Part shown: positions 53,827 through 63,935 of the stretch, one piece after another | How the letters are laid out: each line of letters opens with the position of its first letter | Numbering within the stretch: position 1 is the stretch's first letter | Assembly: GCA_009823395.1 (NCBI GenBank) | Contig: CM020502.1 | Span: forward strand, 22,042,444-22,106,443 | Source: Thamnaconus septentrionalis | Lineage: Eukaryota; Chordata; Actinopteri; Tetraodontiformes; Monacanthidae | Length of the DNA: 64,000 nt | Direction: 5' to 3' | Made by a program: the position numbers and the translations under genes | The notes under the pieces: generated by a model | The model's database searches: none | Told to the model about the DNA's origin: nothing | Seen by the model: the letters and a program-made list of their open reading frames with translations, nothing else

Positions 53827-56800
53827 GCACAGGACAAAGTTAGCGGGAGCGTTACATAACTGGTGCGCACGTGAACCGGGGTTATCTGCAATTTGCACAT
53901 GTGGAAACCGCGCTGTTGGGGGGGTGAGGAGGGAGACGCACACATGCGTGCAGGCCAACACACACATTCTGTCAGCGCCCCCCCCACTACTTAGTCTTCT
54001 TCTAATTATTATTCTTCTTCTGTCTCTAATGCTACTTTGCCATGGGGGGGGCGTGGCTTCCCGGTGGTGGACGTACTCACAGGCAGAGGACGCAGGGCCC
54101 CAGTTTGTTCTTCAGCCAGGACGACTCCAGCATGTGCCTGATGAGCTCCAGCTGAACACAAACACACACAAACACACACAACGAGACTCTGCGTCAGATA
54201 CAAATTTATTTTTTTTAAACCTTTTATTTTATTTATTTATTTATTTTCCGTCACTTCCCACGCTTCGTTTTTTCCCCACTTCCCCTTTTTCAATTGCCTG
54301 AAGCACGAGCAGCTCCGCGGCGCCAGAACGCTGGCGCGACCTTTGACCTCTGGGCGCTGCCGTCGACCCGGGGGAGAGAGGGGGGGGGGGGAGGGGCATC
54401 CGGGGCGACGGCAGCTGCTCGTGACGTCGCGAGTCAGACAGCAGCAAACGCGTGAAACGCCTCTTTTCTTTTTTTCTTTCCTCGACGCATTCCGGCTCTC
54501 CGGGAATAACAGGAAGTGGACGTGCCGCCATCACATCCTGCGCAGCGGTGGGAGAGCCTCCACCTGCAGCACCGCCGACCTCTGCCGACCTCGCGGTGCG
54601 AATTTCAATTAGCGCCGCTTGCGTAACGGACAGCAGGGGAAGGATGGCGGCGAACGTTTTATCTTCCATTCTGTATTTTTTTTTCAAAATCAGACTTACT
54701 TTCCTTTTCTTTACATTTGCTGGAATCCTTTTACTTGGTCTCACTTTCACCTTTACTCTTGCTTTGCTTTCACTTGTCCAACACTTTTACTTTCACCTGT
54801 TTTTTTTTACTTTTACTTTTCCAATACTTTTACTTTTACTTTACTATTTTTTACTTTTACTTTGCTCTTTACTTTACTTTACTTTTCCTTTCTTTTCCTC
54901 CTCTTGTCTTTTGCTCAGGCTTTTCAGGCTTTTGGACTGCAGTGAATTCCACAACAGACATCATCATTATTATTTTTTCATAACAAGTATTAGTTCCCCC
55001 CTAACTTTAAAAATAAATATGTTCGTCTATTGAGGATTTGCACAATTTTATTCAATTTCTTTGATTTATTTGCCATGATTTCATTTTCCTTGCTGATACC
55101 CATTTTCAAGCAGGCAGTACCTTAATCCTTCCTGGCTAGAATGTTCTCAGACACATTGAGACCTTAACGGTATTGATGGGAAGAGTAAACAAGTGCAGCT
55201 TTAGCGGATGGATCTCTCTCTCACGTCGGTCACTAAATGCCCAGTTTGATGTTGGTCTTCCTCACAAAAGGAGCTTTCAGCCACTCGACAAAACGGCGGT
55301 GATTTCCTAAACAAACTTCTCATTAAAACGCTTCTTCTTTTTCTCCCTTCCGCCCTCCACTAAACCGACGTCTGGCGCTTCTGAGCGAGTCGGGATGAAA
55401 AGTGTTGCCCCTCTGAAGCTCTCGGCTGCCGAAATAAAAGGAGCAAACAGGAAGAGTCGGCGCTCCGAACGCTCCCTGCGAGACTTCCCCTCGCTTTCAA
55501 ATCTTGAATCAGCGATTTGTCTTAATGAGCGCCGGCTTAAACAAAGAGTTGGGGAGGCGCGCCGCTGAGTCCAAAGTTTTAACAACCTTGAGTGCAGAGC
55601 AACTTTTCCAGAGAGGTTGCAGACGTTTGGACTTATCTTTTTTTAAAAGGCTTCACAGTGTTTGCCGCTTCGCTCGGTGGTCCCACGGCCAAAACAGGAG
55701 GAAGGAGCCACGTGTCTTTAGCTGTTCATGCTAACGGGTGGCGGTGGGGGGTAAATAAATATCTGTTACAGCGCTGTGCTGTGTTGTAACACCAGAACAC
55801 GCCCCCCCCCACCCCCGTCTCTCTCTCTCCCCCCCGCTCCCTCTAATCTGTTTCAACTCCAAACTTCTCCCCCTCTTGTGTCATCACGGCCGTCAGTCTC
55901 GATGAGCGCCGACAACGAGGCCAAGATGTTCTTTGTTTTTGTTCGCTCTGGAACGGAACCGCCCGGAATTTTCTGAAGCATGAGTCAGCTGCTCCTCCGA
56001 GCGTCCCTCTCCTTCTGCGTTCCTTGGAAACTCTGAAAGGCTCTCCTGTTGCCGCGTCGACGCTCTCCGACAACAGTCGACAATGCGTCTGCGGCCCCGT
56101 CGGCGACCTCCGCCCGGAGCGAGCGGAGTTCTCACTACGCTTGTTTTGCAGATGTTTGTGATGTCACAAAGGGCAGGCGACCGACCACACACACACACCC
56201 TCCCACCCCGGCCAGGCGTCACTCCCCAGATTTCTTCAAAAACGTCTCGTTTTTATCAACTTCCAAAACACGTGGAGGCTCCGAGTCGACCAGCCGGGAA
56301 GCTGAAAGCAGGTGTTTTTGCTGGGAGGCTGCAAACAGGGGGCTAAAAAACGCTGTTCTCTGGAGATCCAGACACAGTTTTAGGGATTACGTACAATTCC
56401 GAGTCTCAGGAAAGCGGCTCCTCGAACGGCTGGGATGAACAGAATCAGTTCTCAGTGACTTTTTTAAACTTCAGTTTTGATAATAATAAATAACTGCTGT
56501 TTGAAATATTTCCTGTCTATCTTCCTATCCTATATATATATTTATATGCATATATATTTTACACAAAGTTGCTGCAAAATGCGCCTCACCCTGCTTCCTA
56601 TTCCCTCCCTGCTCTTACCCTTGGCCTGATTTGACTCCGCTGATGTATGTCTGCGGCCCGCTCGCTGTGAAGCCGCTCGCCTCCCAGGAATACTAACCAG
56701 CCGCTTTTGAAGGAACCCGGAAAAAAAAAAAAGGGAACCGAGGAGCGGCTACCGTCTGAGTGAAAGTGTTCGCGATGGGGGCGGGGGGGCGGAGAGCGCA

Positions 56801-57217
56801 GTGACCCGGTGACTCTTCCTTCGGACTGAGACTAAGAGCCGGGAGTCGGCCCGACTCCGAGTGCCTAGAACCCCCTTTAAATAAATATAACTTGAAGGTT
56901 AAAGCGCCCTTTCAAAAGAGGGGAGGGCCAGAGAAGAACCCACCAGTTTGGCCACGTAGTTGATGACCAGCGAGTCGATCTTCTTCTTGCCCATGCGCGG
57001 CAGGTGGCGGTTGAGGTGCTCACGGAGCTTGTCCACCGTCTGGCAGGGAAGAGAGAAAGAGGAAAGAGAAGTAGAAAAGTCAAACGCTGCGTTTATGTGT
57101 TTTACGAGACACTTGACCGAGTTCAAACCTAGTTCACCTCGACTAAAGCGCCCCCCCCACGTCCCAATCCTCGTAATCGATTTAACCGAGCAAGACAGCG
57201 GCGGATGAGAAAAGAGG

Positions 57218-57299
<82 letters not shown>

Positions 57300-60200
57300 A
57301 AAAAAACGGGAAATGAGTTTGGGTCTAAATTTGAGGGCGGGGGAGGGGGTTTGATGGGAAGCGTATGATACCCTTCGTGGACCGGGAAAAATAAAAGAGG
57401 GAACGACGAGGGGGAGGAAGGAGTGAGAGAGGGAAGAGGCGCTGAAAATAGCTGAGAACAGAGCTCGCATCCGTCCTGAACTCCATTTAACTGAGGCGAC
57501 ATGCTCTTAAGAAAGTGTGCTGAGCGCAGGGGAAACCGGTGGGGATATGAAGCTGTCCATCAAACAGCGCCGCGTCGTGGGGGTGGCGGTGGGGGTGGGG
57601 GTGGGGGTGCTCGGGGAAAAATGCAGCGCAGGGACCTCGGGATGCCCCCATTTTTTCTCCAGCTCGTTTTTTTTTTTTCCGCGGGAAAGTGTCGACTCAT
57701 CTCGCAAAAAAAAGGTTCCGCCTGAACAGATAAGTAACGGAGACGAGCTGATGAACAACGGCGGCTGCGTGTCGACGACTGAGCTGAGCGAAAATGCATC
57801 GAAGAAGCCCCCCCCACACACACACACAGACACACACACATCCGCCTTACAGACCCTCAACAAAGAAAACAAAGCACAACGGCTTGCATCCAGTTGCGAC
57901 TCTTAGATGCTCTTAGATTTTATTTTAGTTTACTCAGAGCCACGAGGGCAAGATGGCAATCAGGTTTTTCCCCAGTTTTGTCGTCGTCGTCGTCGTTTGT
58001 GGCGTCCACTCGAGAGCGTTTGGCAACAATACCGCCGCCCACACAGCGGAGCGGTTAGCGGCTCGCAGGAAGCGCCTCCGCCCGCCCATGGCATTAGCAT
58101 ACGCGTTGAGTTTGTTTTCTTTAAGACGCAGAATATCCAGAGCTGTTTACAAAAAATAACCTTTACGTTGGAACATTTCTAAAGTGACTTGTGGTCTTTA
58201 TTCAGAACTTTTGTGCGGGCTGAAGCCTCATCACACAGCTTTCAAACTAAATGGGGCGTTGCAACACGGCTGCTAAACACCTGTGAGATATGGAATCCCC
58301 TGGAGAGCTCCCGGGGGGTTTGGGAGGGTTGGGATACGTTCAACATAAGCCCCCGGTTCAAAGGCAGCACTAGCAGATCCCAGATGAGTTGTGCGAAGGT
58401 CAGAGGCTGGGCCCAGGTGAACAGTAATTTCTCTCTGGATGTTATATCATCGTGTGAGTACTTTCCCTTGACAAGGTGATTTACCTTGACCGTCTGTACA
58501 CAACGCCCCTAACCCTAACCCTAACCCATGTGTCCCCCTATCTTTCTCACCAGGCCTATGAGCGCCCTCTGTTGATGGTCCTCCTCCTGGAAGAGAGGCA
58601 CCAGCTTCTTATCTGGAGGAGAGCAGGCAAGAGTGAGAACACACACACACACACACATGAAAGAGACGTTTGAAGAAACCTTTGAAGCGGCATCTCGGCC
58701 GTGAACGGGCGCTACAGGTAGCCTCGGATGAGCCGCAGCGCGAACATCATTAAACAGGGAAGAGTCGAACCCACCGCCGCCCAAACACTGACTTGTTTAT
58801 TTTGGAGAACATTAGCTTATAATGGATTCTTTTCTTTTTTTTCCCTTTGGCGAGCTAAAGCTAAAGTTTGGCTGTTGGGAGGCGGCAGTCCTGCTGCGAT
58901 TATGATGTCTGTGTGCGTACGTGTGCGATTGTGCACCTCACAGGTTTGCTTCATGTCCGTGGCGGCCGAAGATGAATTATCTTGCGCTCGCACGCGCAGA
59001 ATCCCACCTTTTTTTTTTCCCTCCATCTTATTTTGAACCCCGGCGCGTGCTAGAACAGGAAGGTGGCCTTTGAAGTCCCGCCACGAGTGCTCGCTGGGCG
59101 GTCGAAAGTCTGCGCGGACCACAGATGCTATGCCTCTTAGCACTTTAAAGTTGTCTCCCGTTTTACATTAGCACATCGTAAGACAAGCGGCTGATGTTCT
59201 GAGGGAGGAGTTCAGCTGGTTCCCTCACAGGAGCTCCTCCACGTCCACGTTAGAGTTGCCAACCATCCCTTAAAATACAGAATTGTCCCGTATTTGACAA
59301 TGAAATTTAAATGATACGGGACGGGGGTTTATAAATGTAATTATTTTTCTCACTGAGAAAATCCTTCAGCGGCCTTTTGATGTTCTTCTTTAAGCTGGAT
59401 TGGAATGCCGCATAGCATTGTCGCTAATATATTTAGCATCTGCCATTGTTTAGAAACTCGTAGCGCTTCTTGCTTTCAGTGCGACTCTTGTGCACCCGGC
59501 CTGTCTTCTTCTACCGGAAGGATGCAACACAAAGAAGCTTGAAAAAGCTTCTAAAAAACCTGTCTGTATTGGAGGGCGGCGAGACGGGTGAGCGGACTTC
59601 CGGAGTTCCAGCGCGAGCTAACGACTTTAGCCGCTACCAGTGCGTGCACTGAGCGCTGCTGCTAAAGAATATCTTCCACAGCGAGGCTGCTCTCTATCAT
59701 TCATAGCAGCCTTGGCCTTGGCGACAGCGTGGCCGTCCGTCTCGTGCTGACAGGAAACAAATGATCCCTGAATAAAAAAGCTTCTTCCAGATAAAGCGGC
59801 GCGGCGGCAACAGCGGGCACTCTCCGTTTCCTTCAGAAGCTGCCGGTTGATCCCTGGAATGTATAATAATCTCATCAACGGGCTGCTGAATCCGTGCGAT
59901 CGTGAAAATCCCCGTTGGTTGTAATTTCTTTTTCTTTTCTTCTTTTTTTTTTTTTTGCTTCCACTTTGAGCGGCCGCCCCACAAGCCATCGTCGCCATGG
60001 AGACGCGTGACGGTAAAGTTGAAACCCGCTCAACATGTTGAGCGCCGGCGTCCTCTCATTAGCAGGTAGGGCGCCTCTCCTCTGCAGTGGCCGAGCTTTT
60101 TCTTGATCAGATAAACTCACTCGCCGCGACGACGGCCATTCATCAGACCTGCCGCGCAGCCAGATTAAAGTATTTTCGAGTTGCCGAGAGCAACGTTATC

Positions 60201-62881
60201 GTTTTCTATTTCTCTCTCTCTCCATCTGACAAGCTCCGCGAGAAGCAGCTGTAATATTTTTCTTACAGCGGGGGAGATCACTGCCTCGTGTTCGGAAACA
60301 GCCGAGACGGGTTACGACACCCGTATTTTGACGTTTTCAATACAACTATACATAAACATCACGAGCTGGGGGAGTCGGCTGTCGACATCCATCACCACCC
60401 CCCGAACCACCACCCACCGCAGGGCCGCCTGCTGTACATACGACGCCGTGTTGTACAATAAGCCAGTAATAGTAGCCATCTGATGGCTATCGTCTGCGTG
60501 TTTTTGCCGTGTTGCCACGGTGAGAACCCCTCCCACTCCCCCCCGGAAAAGGCCACGCGCGTAATTTACAGCCGCGCATTGAGATTGAGGAAGATGGATG
60601 AGAGATGGATGGGCCGTCGCCGGGCCTTGACGCTAAACAGCTGCGGCGAGGGAGCTGGAGAGACGGAGGAGGAAACGCAGAAATCCCCCTCTGTTATGTA
60701 ACCGCTGCATTCTTCTGCGCTTTCGCTGTGTTTTTTTACTTCTTTTTTTTGAGACCTTTCTTCGCCCCTTTTGACTCGTCTCCCTCCCTTTTTCTGCTTT
60801 TCTTTAACCCTCCCTGCGAGGATGGAGGACGAGGGTTCACGTTTTGGGCGGGTTCTCGCAAAAACGCGCACACTGCGTGGTTTCCAGAATCCGCGTGACG
60901 TCCCTGGCATCCTGGGTGTCCACCGACCTCGTGGATGTATTATAAGGACTGGGTGCCGTACTTCCAGTATGGCAGAGAAGCTATTTTTTTTTAACAAGTG
61001 GCCACTCGAGGTACTGCAGCCAAAATCTAAAAAGCATTTCCCCATATTTCCCGTGAAGCATTTTTCTTTGATTTATCATGAATCCTATCACTGTTCATGA
61101 TAAATCTTGATATGATATAAACATATATCTTGCGTCACGGCATGTCACATTACATGCTGTGTCTCGGTACGTTCTGATTGGCTGATTTGATTGGCCATTC
61201 TGAATTGTCATGTCAGTAACAGAGACATGATGGAAGTGATCAAAAAAAAGACATTTTCACTGTGTGCGCTAGCTGAGCAACTCGGCAGAAACAAATGGGT
61301 TGCCATGTCTGATTCTGATTCCGGTGGTGGCTGGTCAATCTGCATTTGTGCTGGGGTGGGGGTGGAGAGTGGGACAGAGAAGCGTGTCTGTTTGTGAGGT
61401 CTTACCGAGGCACCAGGTGTCCACCATGGACAGGACCCTGCGGGGGGGAAACAGGGAGAAAGGTGTGAAAACGTGTCCTGCTGCCACAGTTGAAGAGCGA
61501 ACTAATGAGATATGAACGATGGAGCTGATTTATGGAAGCAAAAAAAAAGTTGGGTTGGCTCAGCAAACTCGCTTCTAATTCCGAGCGGGGATTTTATCGG
61601 CCGATTGTTGATGTAATCGGAACGGAAAGCTGGCAGCTGCGTTGGAGTCCTTATCTCGGGGACCTTTCAAATTAAAAGCACAACTTCTTGGCGGATTCAC
61701 GCGAGTCACTGATGCATTAAATTGCAGATAGATGCCAAGAATTACCCACTGACTTTGATTTGTTTTTTGTTTTTTTAAAAAACAAACAAAACACTGTATT
61801 AGTAAGTGTGCAGTTTTGCGCTGAGAGTAAATAAAACAGTTCAAACTTGAGGCTCGGGCGACGAGATCCAGCGTGTTAAAATCGGAGAGGGCGACGACGA
61901 CGACGACTCTGTTAATTGAAAATGAACATCTGCCTCCCGCCGTCGGGACCCGCATTTATATTCATATCAGCTCGCGAGGAGTTTGTAACGGCGTGATTGT
62001 GGAGGCTCGTGGCCACCTGGCGGAGCTCCGCACAGGCACTAAAGTGGGGGAAAAAACAAAAACAAAAAAACAGAACTGTGGCACATTGCTGCGTTTCATT
62101 GTTTCATTCCTCGACACGTCGCCCTGCGGGGGTTTCGCATGGAAAGACAAAGATGAGAAAAGACGGCCTGAGTGTAGATTTTACTGAAAATTGTTCCTTT
62201 AGAAGTTACGCATCATCTTGTGCCCCTGATGTTTGGTCAATTTTGCACATTCCTCTGCGCTTTTGATACACTAAGCTACCAAAAACATCTCAGTCGACTG
62301 ATAGATAATTAACATTTCATACGTCCAATTTAAACCAGGGTTACCCAGATGCAAATTTTAAAGGGCTGCATAGAAAATTTTCACCGAGACAAAAGTCACT
62401 TTTTTGAGGTCGGTCAGGCCACATGCACATCCACCTCTAAAATATCATTAAATCCCATTTGTTTTGAGGACAGACAGGGGTCACTGAGGTTGAGAACAAG
62501 GCGAAAAACAACCACATTGTGAGTCTGAGATGCCAGATATTGAGATTTCAGACTTTTCAAATGATTTCTCAGCCATAATAATGCAATAATATCGCAGCAT
62601 TTCCTGCCAGCAGTGCCCAGGTTCCACTCCCGGCAGAGTTACTGCTCCTTTTATTGAAACGCCGCTGCCCTGCCTTCCCTCCTTCTGTTTCTAGAACTCT
62701 CTCTGAACTGGTGTCCTCTTCCTCAGACAGAAGACAGAAGCTCCGGTGGGAGGCAGACCTACTTTTTGGTGTTCTCCTCCATGTGGTCCACCTGGCCCGA
62801 GGGTCTCCTCTCAGACCTCTGAAAGCAAGCGCCGTCATTAAGGGAGGGATGAAAGAAAGAGACGTGGGCGTGACAGAGACA

Positions 62882-62935
<54 letters not shown>

Positions 62936-63935
62936 GACACACAAACACAGGTAGCAGCGAGCATGTCGAACAGATAAATGAACGTGTCGATATCGAATTT
63001 GAAGGGTTTGATGGGTCTGTATTTCTCGGTTCAGAATGTCAGGGATCCCATAAGACTGTGACTGACAAAGACACACACACACACATACACACACACATAC
63101 GCTCACGCTCACAAGCTTGTCCCTCTCTCTCTGGATGTGCGACGTTCGGAATCTGGGGTTCGGGGCGGTGTTGAGGTATTTTGTCCTCTCTGCATTCCAC
63201 TGCAGCTCCGTCCAGAAAGCCTGGGGACTTCTGGGCTGCACACACATGCACACACACAGACACATCACAAGGGCACCGCCACAAGCAAACTACCCGTCAC
63301 TGTCAGCATGGATAGACACATGAAGTCTTCTTTGGAAAAAAAAACAGAACAAAAAAACAAAGTCGTCTTCAAGGTCCAGTGTGTAAAATTTGGCTTGATT
63401 TATGATTTTTTTGTATTGGTCAAAGCTGAACATACTGCCCATAAATACATGAATACAAGTGTATACTCGCAGTACAGTTATTCAGAACAGTCCTCATATA
63501 TATACAGTAGAAGAATGTACACAGAGCAAGGGTCTTGCTCCTAGTTCGCTGCCATCTTGTGCCGCCATTGTCAGGCAGGCCTTCCTAAAAATTTGACACA
63601 CTGCACCTTTAAGTTGCGCGACAGCTGATTTGGATCCAGGACTGTGGAGCTTGAAGAAGCCGTTACCTTCCCCTTGAAGACGGACTGGATGTGCAGCTCG
63701 GTGGTGCACAGAACGCCGGGAACCTCCAGCAGGCACAGAGGCGTCTCCTGGAGGAAGGACAGCAGGGACACGTGTCCAAAGCGCACGTGTGTGTGTGTGT
63801 GTGTCTGTTTTGTATTTATTTACTGTTTGCGAGACTGTGTGTGTGTGTGTGGCACCTTCTTGTTGAAGACAGAGGAGTAAGGCAAGACTTTATCCAGGCC
63901 GAGGGACTTCTGGTAGCTTATTCTGTACAGAGACG
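48464..63935 (-). CDS. gsap: Gamma-secretase activating protein, C-terminal part (gene runs off the window)
   Basis: Fourteen exons with fully consistent phases encode the last 392 residues plus part of one codon; human GSAP is about 854. Recognisable blocks are DKVLPYSSV, VPLFQEED, HLPRMGKKKI, FRILEAMRALCLPLPPG, CLPHHTFLQYIDHGVVQLTE, DLDNSDANERLKFS, MWDHPVSS, FLPLSYLAKILSDIE and NVDARFVEETALK before the stop. In mammals GSAP binds gamma-secretase and the APP C-terminal fragment, and a C-terminal 16-kDa product is the active form (established knowledge). That region corresponds to the last four to five exons here and is complete. No frame damage is seen. The 5' half of the gene lies beyond 64000. 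The gene is convergent with ccdc146, as in mammals. A striking feature is the number of splice sites touching CA/TG microsatellites. Confidence 0.92.
48676..48730. repeat. (CA)n microsatellite at gsap donor
   Basis: On the gsap strand this is TG repeat, starting two bases after the GTA of the donor of exon 48734-48830. Confidence 0.95.
48734..48830 (-). CDS. gsap: gsap coding exon, second from last
   Basis: GFAFTGRDKPGFRPEFLPLS, then YLAKILSDIEEQ. Human has VEFLPLNYFIEILTDIE. The acceptor is CTCAG|GGA and the donor CAAG|GTATGT, running straight into TG repeats, phase 1. Confidence 0.92.
49354..49458 (-). CDS. gsap: gsap coding exon, third from last
   Basis: PMARRIYHMWDHPVSSASIS, then TNYVRTLLEKRSKNE. 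Human has ICRLWDHPMSSNIISRNHVTRLL. The acceptor is TGCAG|CCG and the donor GAG|GTAACC, both phase 0. Confidence 0.93.
50545..50586. repeat. (CA)n microsatellite
   Basis: About 20 CA units in a gsap intron. Confidence 0.95.
50979..51040 (-). CDS. gsap: gsap coding exon, fourth from last
   Basis: DLDNSDANERLKFSILKRLPE, shown here as its central 20 residues or fewer: DLDNSDANERLKFS then ILKRLPE. Human has DLDNTEKNEKLKFSIIVRLP. The conserved DLDN lies near the reported start of the active C-terminal fragment. The acceptor is TCTCAG|AC. The donor GAG|GTGTGT is the first unit of a TG repeat (plus strand CA, 50963-50978). Confidence 0.93.
52072..52512. mobile_element. hAT-type MITE, copy 2, with intact target duplication
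   Basis: A 441-bp element from TAGTGTTGCCAAC to GTTGGCAACTCTA. Inverted 13-bp ends carry one mismatch. It is flanked by perfect 8-bp direct repeats CTGCACAC (52064-52071 and 52513-52520). Eight-base duplications with TAGNG termini are hAT hallmarks. It has no transposase and sits in a gsap intron. Confidence 0.9.
52611..52730 (-). CDS. gsap: gsap coding exon, fifth from last
   Basis: YHTLLAVFAVRCLPHHTFLQ, YIDHGVVQLTETFVSRLMT. Human has LHTILGVQCLPLHNLLHCIDSGVLLLTETAVIRLM. The acceptor CCCAAG|GC uses AAG. The donor is ACAG|GTACAC, phase 1. Confidence 0.93.
53274..53330. repeat. (GT)n-(TA)n compound microsatellite
   Basis: A GT run followed by ACAGTACA and a TA run, in a gsap intron. Confidence 0.9.
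53644..53681. repeat. (GT)n microsatellite at gsap donor
   Basis: On the gsap strand this is CA repeat, directly after the GTAAC of the donor of exon 53686-53780. Confidence 0.95.
53686..53780 (-). CDS. gsap: gsap coding exon, sixth from last
   Basis: TQQAGQGEWSMLHFMFRILE, then AMRALCLPLPPG. Human has HIMTRILEATNSLFLPLPPG. The acceptor TTGCAG|C sits against a TG tract on the gene strand and the donor CCCG|GTAACA against a CA tract, so this exon is bracketed by microsatellites on both sides. Confidence 0.92.
53785..53824. repeat. (CA)n microsatellite at gsap acceptor
   Basis: On the gsap strand this is TG repeat ending at TTGCAG, replacing a normal pyrimidine tract. Confidence 0.95.
54081..54151 (-). 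CDS. gsap: gsap coding exon, seventh from last
   Basis: LELIRHMLESSWLKNKLGPC, then VLCL. Human has LDLICHIVETNWRKHNLHSWV. The acceptor is TTCAG|CTG behind TGTGTTTGTGTGTG and the donor GCCT|GTGAGT, phase 2. Confidence 0.88.
54152..56943. other. gsap intron, no other gene seen
   Basis: It contains a degenerate CTTTTA-rich pyrimidine stretch (about 54660-54910), a GC-rich block (54300-54610) and a member of the dispersed TTTGTGATGTCACAAA family (56155-56350). Long frames here are compositional. Confidence 0.5.
56944..57039 (-). CDS. gsap: gsap coding exon, eighth from last
   Basis: TVDKLREHLNRHLPRMGKKK, then IDSLVINYVAKL. Human has ELKDHFLRHLQGVEKKKIEQMVLDYISKL. It is exactly 32 codons. The acceptor is TGCCAG|ACG and the donor CTG|GTGGGT, phase 0. 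Confidence 0.93.
57221..57296. repeat. (GA)n microsatellite
   Basis: About 37 GA units in a gsap intron. Confidence 0.96.
57579..57613 (+). other. Potential G-quadruplex tract
   Basis: Runs of five Gs separated by single T bases (GGGGGTGGGGGTGGGGG core) follow GGGGGTGGCGG. It lies on the plus strand, the template strand for gsap. Confidence 0.6.
58507..58527. repeat. Short interstitial telomere-like repeat
   Basis: Three CCCTAA units plus CCC, about 23 bases downstream of a gsap donor. Confidence 0.85.
58551..58612 (-). CDS. gsap: gsap coding exon, ninth from last
   Basis: KKLVPLFQEEDHQQRALIGL after a split aspartate codon. Human has PRLTPLLQEEDSHQRLLMGL. The acceptor is CTCCAG|AT and the donor CTG|GTGAGA, phase 0. 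Confidence 0.94.
58613..61405. other. gsap intron (2.8 kb)
   Basis: No exon is seen. It includes the hAT fragment at 59251 and a CpG-rich stretch around 59960-60160. A CA run (58639-58658) lies upstream of the exon 58551-58612 acceptor on the gene strand. Confidence 0.5.
59251..59340. mobile_element. hAT-type MITE, copy 3 (end fragment)
   Basis: It begins TAGAGTTGCCAACC and continues with ACAGAATTGT and TTTGACAATGAAAT, which match the reverse complement of the right end of copy 1. No opposite terminus is found nearby, so it is truncated. Confidence 0.65.
61406..61437 (-). CDS. gsap: gsap 32-base micro-exon
   Basis: VLSMVDTWCL between two split codons; human has KVISNLEARNLG at this point. 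The acceptor is CCGCAG|G and the donor CTCG|GTAAGA. It enters in phase 2 and leaves in phase 1, and it is needed to join its neighbours in frame. Confidence 0.82.
62763..62818 (-). CDS. gsap: gsap coding exon, eleventh from last
   Basis: RSERRPSGQVDHMEENTK plus two bases. It aligns with human TGKRRSAAYVRNILDNAVK. The acceptor is TTTCAG|AGG and the donor AAAAA|GTAGGT, phase 2. Confidence 0.8.
62885..62931. repeat. (CA)n microsatellite
   Basis: TG repeat on the gsap strand, about 65 bases upstream of the exon 62763-62818 acceptor. Confidence 0.95.
63113..63235 (-). CDS. gsap: gsap coding exon, twelfth from last
   Basis: AFWTELQWNAERTKYLNTAP, then RTSHIQRERDKL; human has GYWEKLNSNLEYVKYAKP. 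Two in-frame acceptors are possible: TGTGCAG (exon from 63235, adding PRSPQ) and CCCCAG (exon from 63220). The shorter form aligns better with human FKGYWEKL. The donor is CTT|GTGAGC, phase 0, with TG repeats on both sides of the exon. Confidence 0.8.
63372..63612. mobile_element. MITE with long terminal inverted repeats (copy B)
   Basis: It starts CAAGGTCCAGTGTGTAAAAT and ends in the inverted form AAATTTGACACACTGCACCTT. It is the same family as 32529-32798 in opposite orientation and shares the internal block GGGTCTTGCTCCTAGTTCGC. It is in a gsap intron. Confidence 0.8.
63667..63747 (-). CDS. gsap: gsap coding exon, thirteenth from last
   Basis: ETPLCLLEVPGVLCTTELHI, then QSVFKGK. It aligns with human EIPGITLVTEDIALPLMKVLSFKG. 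The acceptor is CTCCAG|GAG and the donor AAG|GTAACG; exactly 27 codons. Confidence 0.88.
63856..63935 (-). CDS. gsap: gsap coding exon, first in window
   Basis: SLYRISYQKSLGLDKVLPYS and SVFNKK. Human has YSETSNMDKLLPHSSVL. The acceptor is TGCAG|CG, entering two bases before a codon boundary, and the donor AAG|GTGCCA is followed by CA repeats. The upstream exons lie beyond the window. Confidence 0.88.

Noticed and set aside
53411..54301. 296-residue plus-strand open frame
   Set aside because: It runs over GT/CA repeats and antisense to two gsap exons.
54338..54349. DR1-like nuclear-receptor site GACCTTTGACCT
   Set aside because: Single short match in a CpG-rich intron. A similar string also occurs inside the Tc1 fragment at 21.84 kb, so it is not distinctive.
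54241..54750. 169-residue minus-strand open frame in a gsap intron
   Set aside because: Basic and Pro/Ala-rich, no conserved block, and it breaks the gsap phase if included.
59991..60004. Second X-box-like 14-mer GTCGCCATGGAGAC in a gsap intron
   Set aside because: It fits the degenerate RFX pattern, but that pattern is expected many times by chance in 64 kb and nothing else marks a promoter here.
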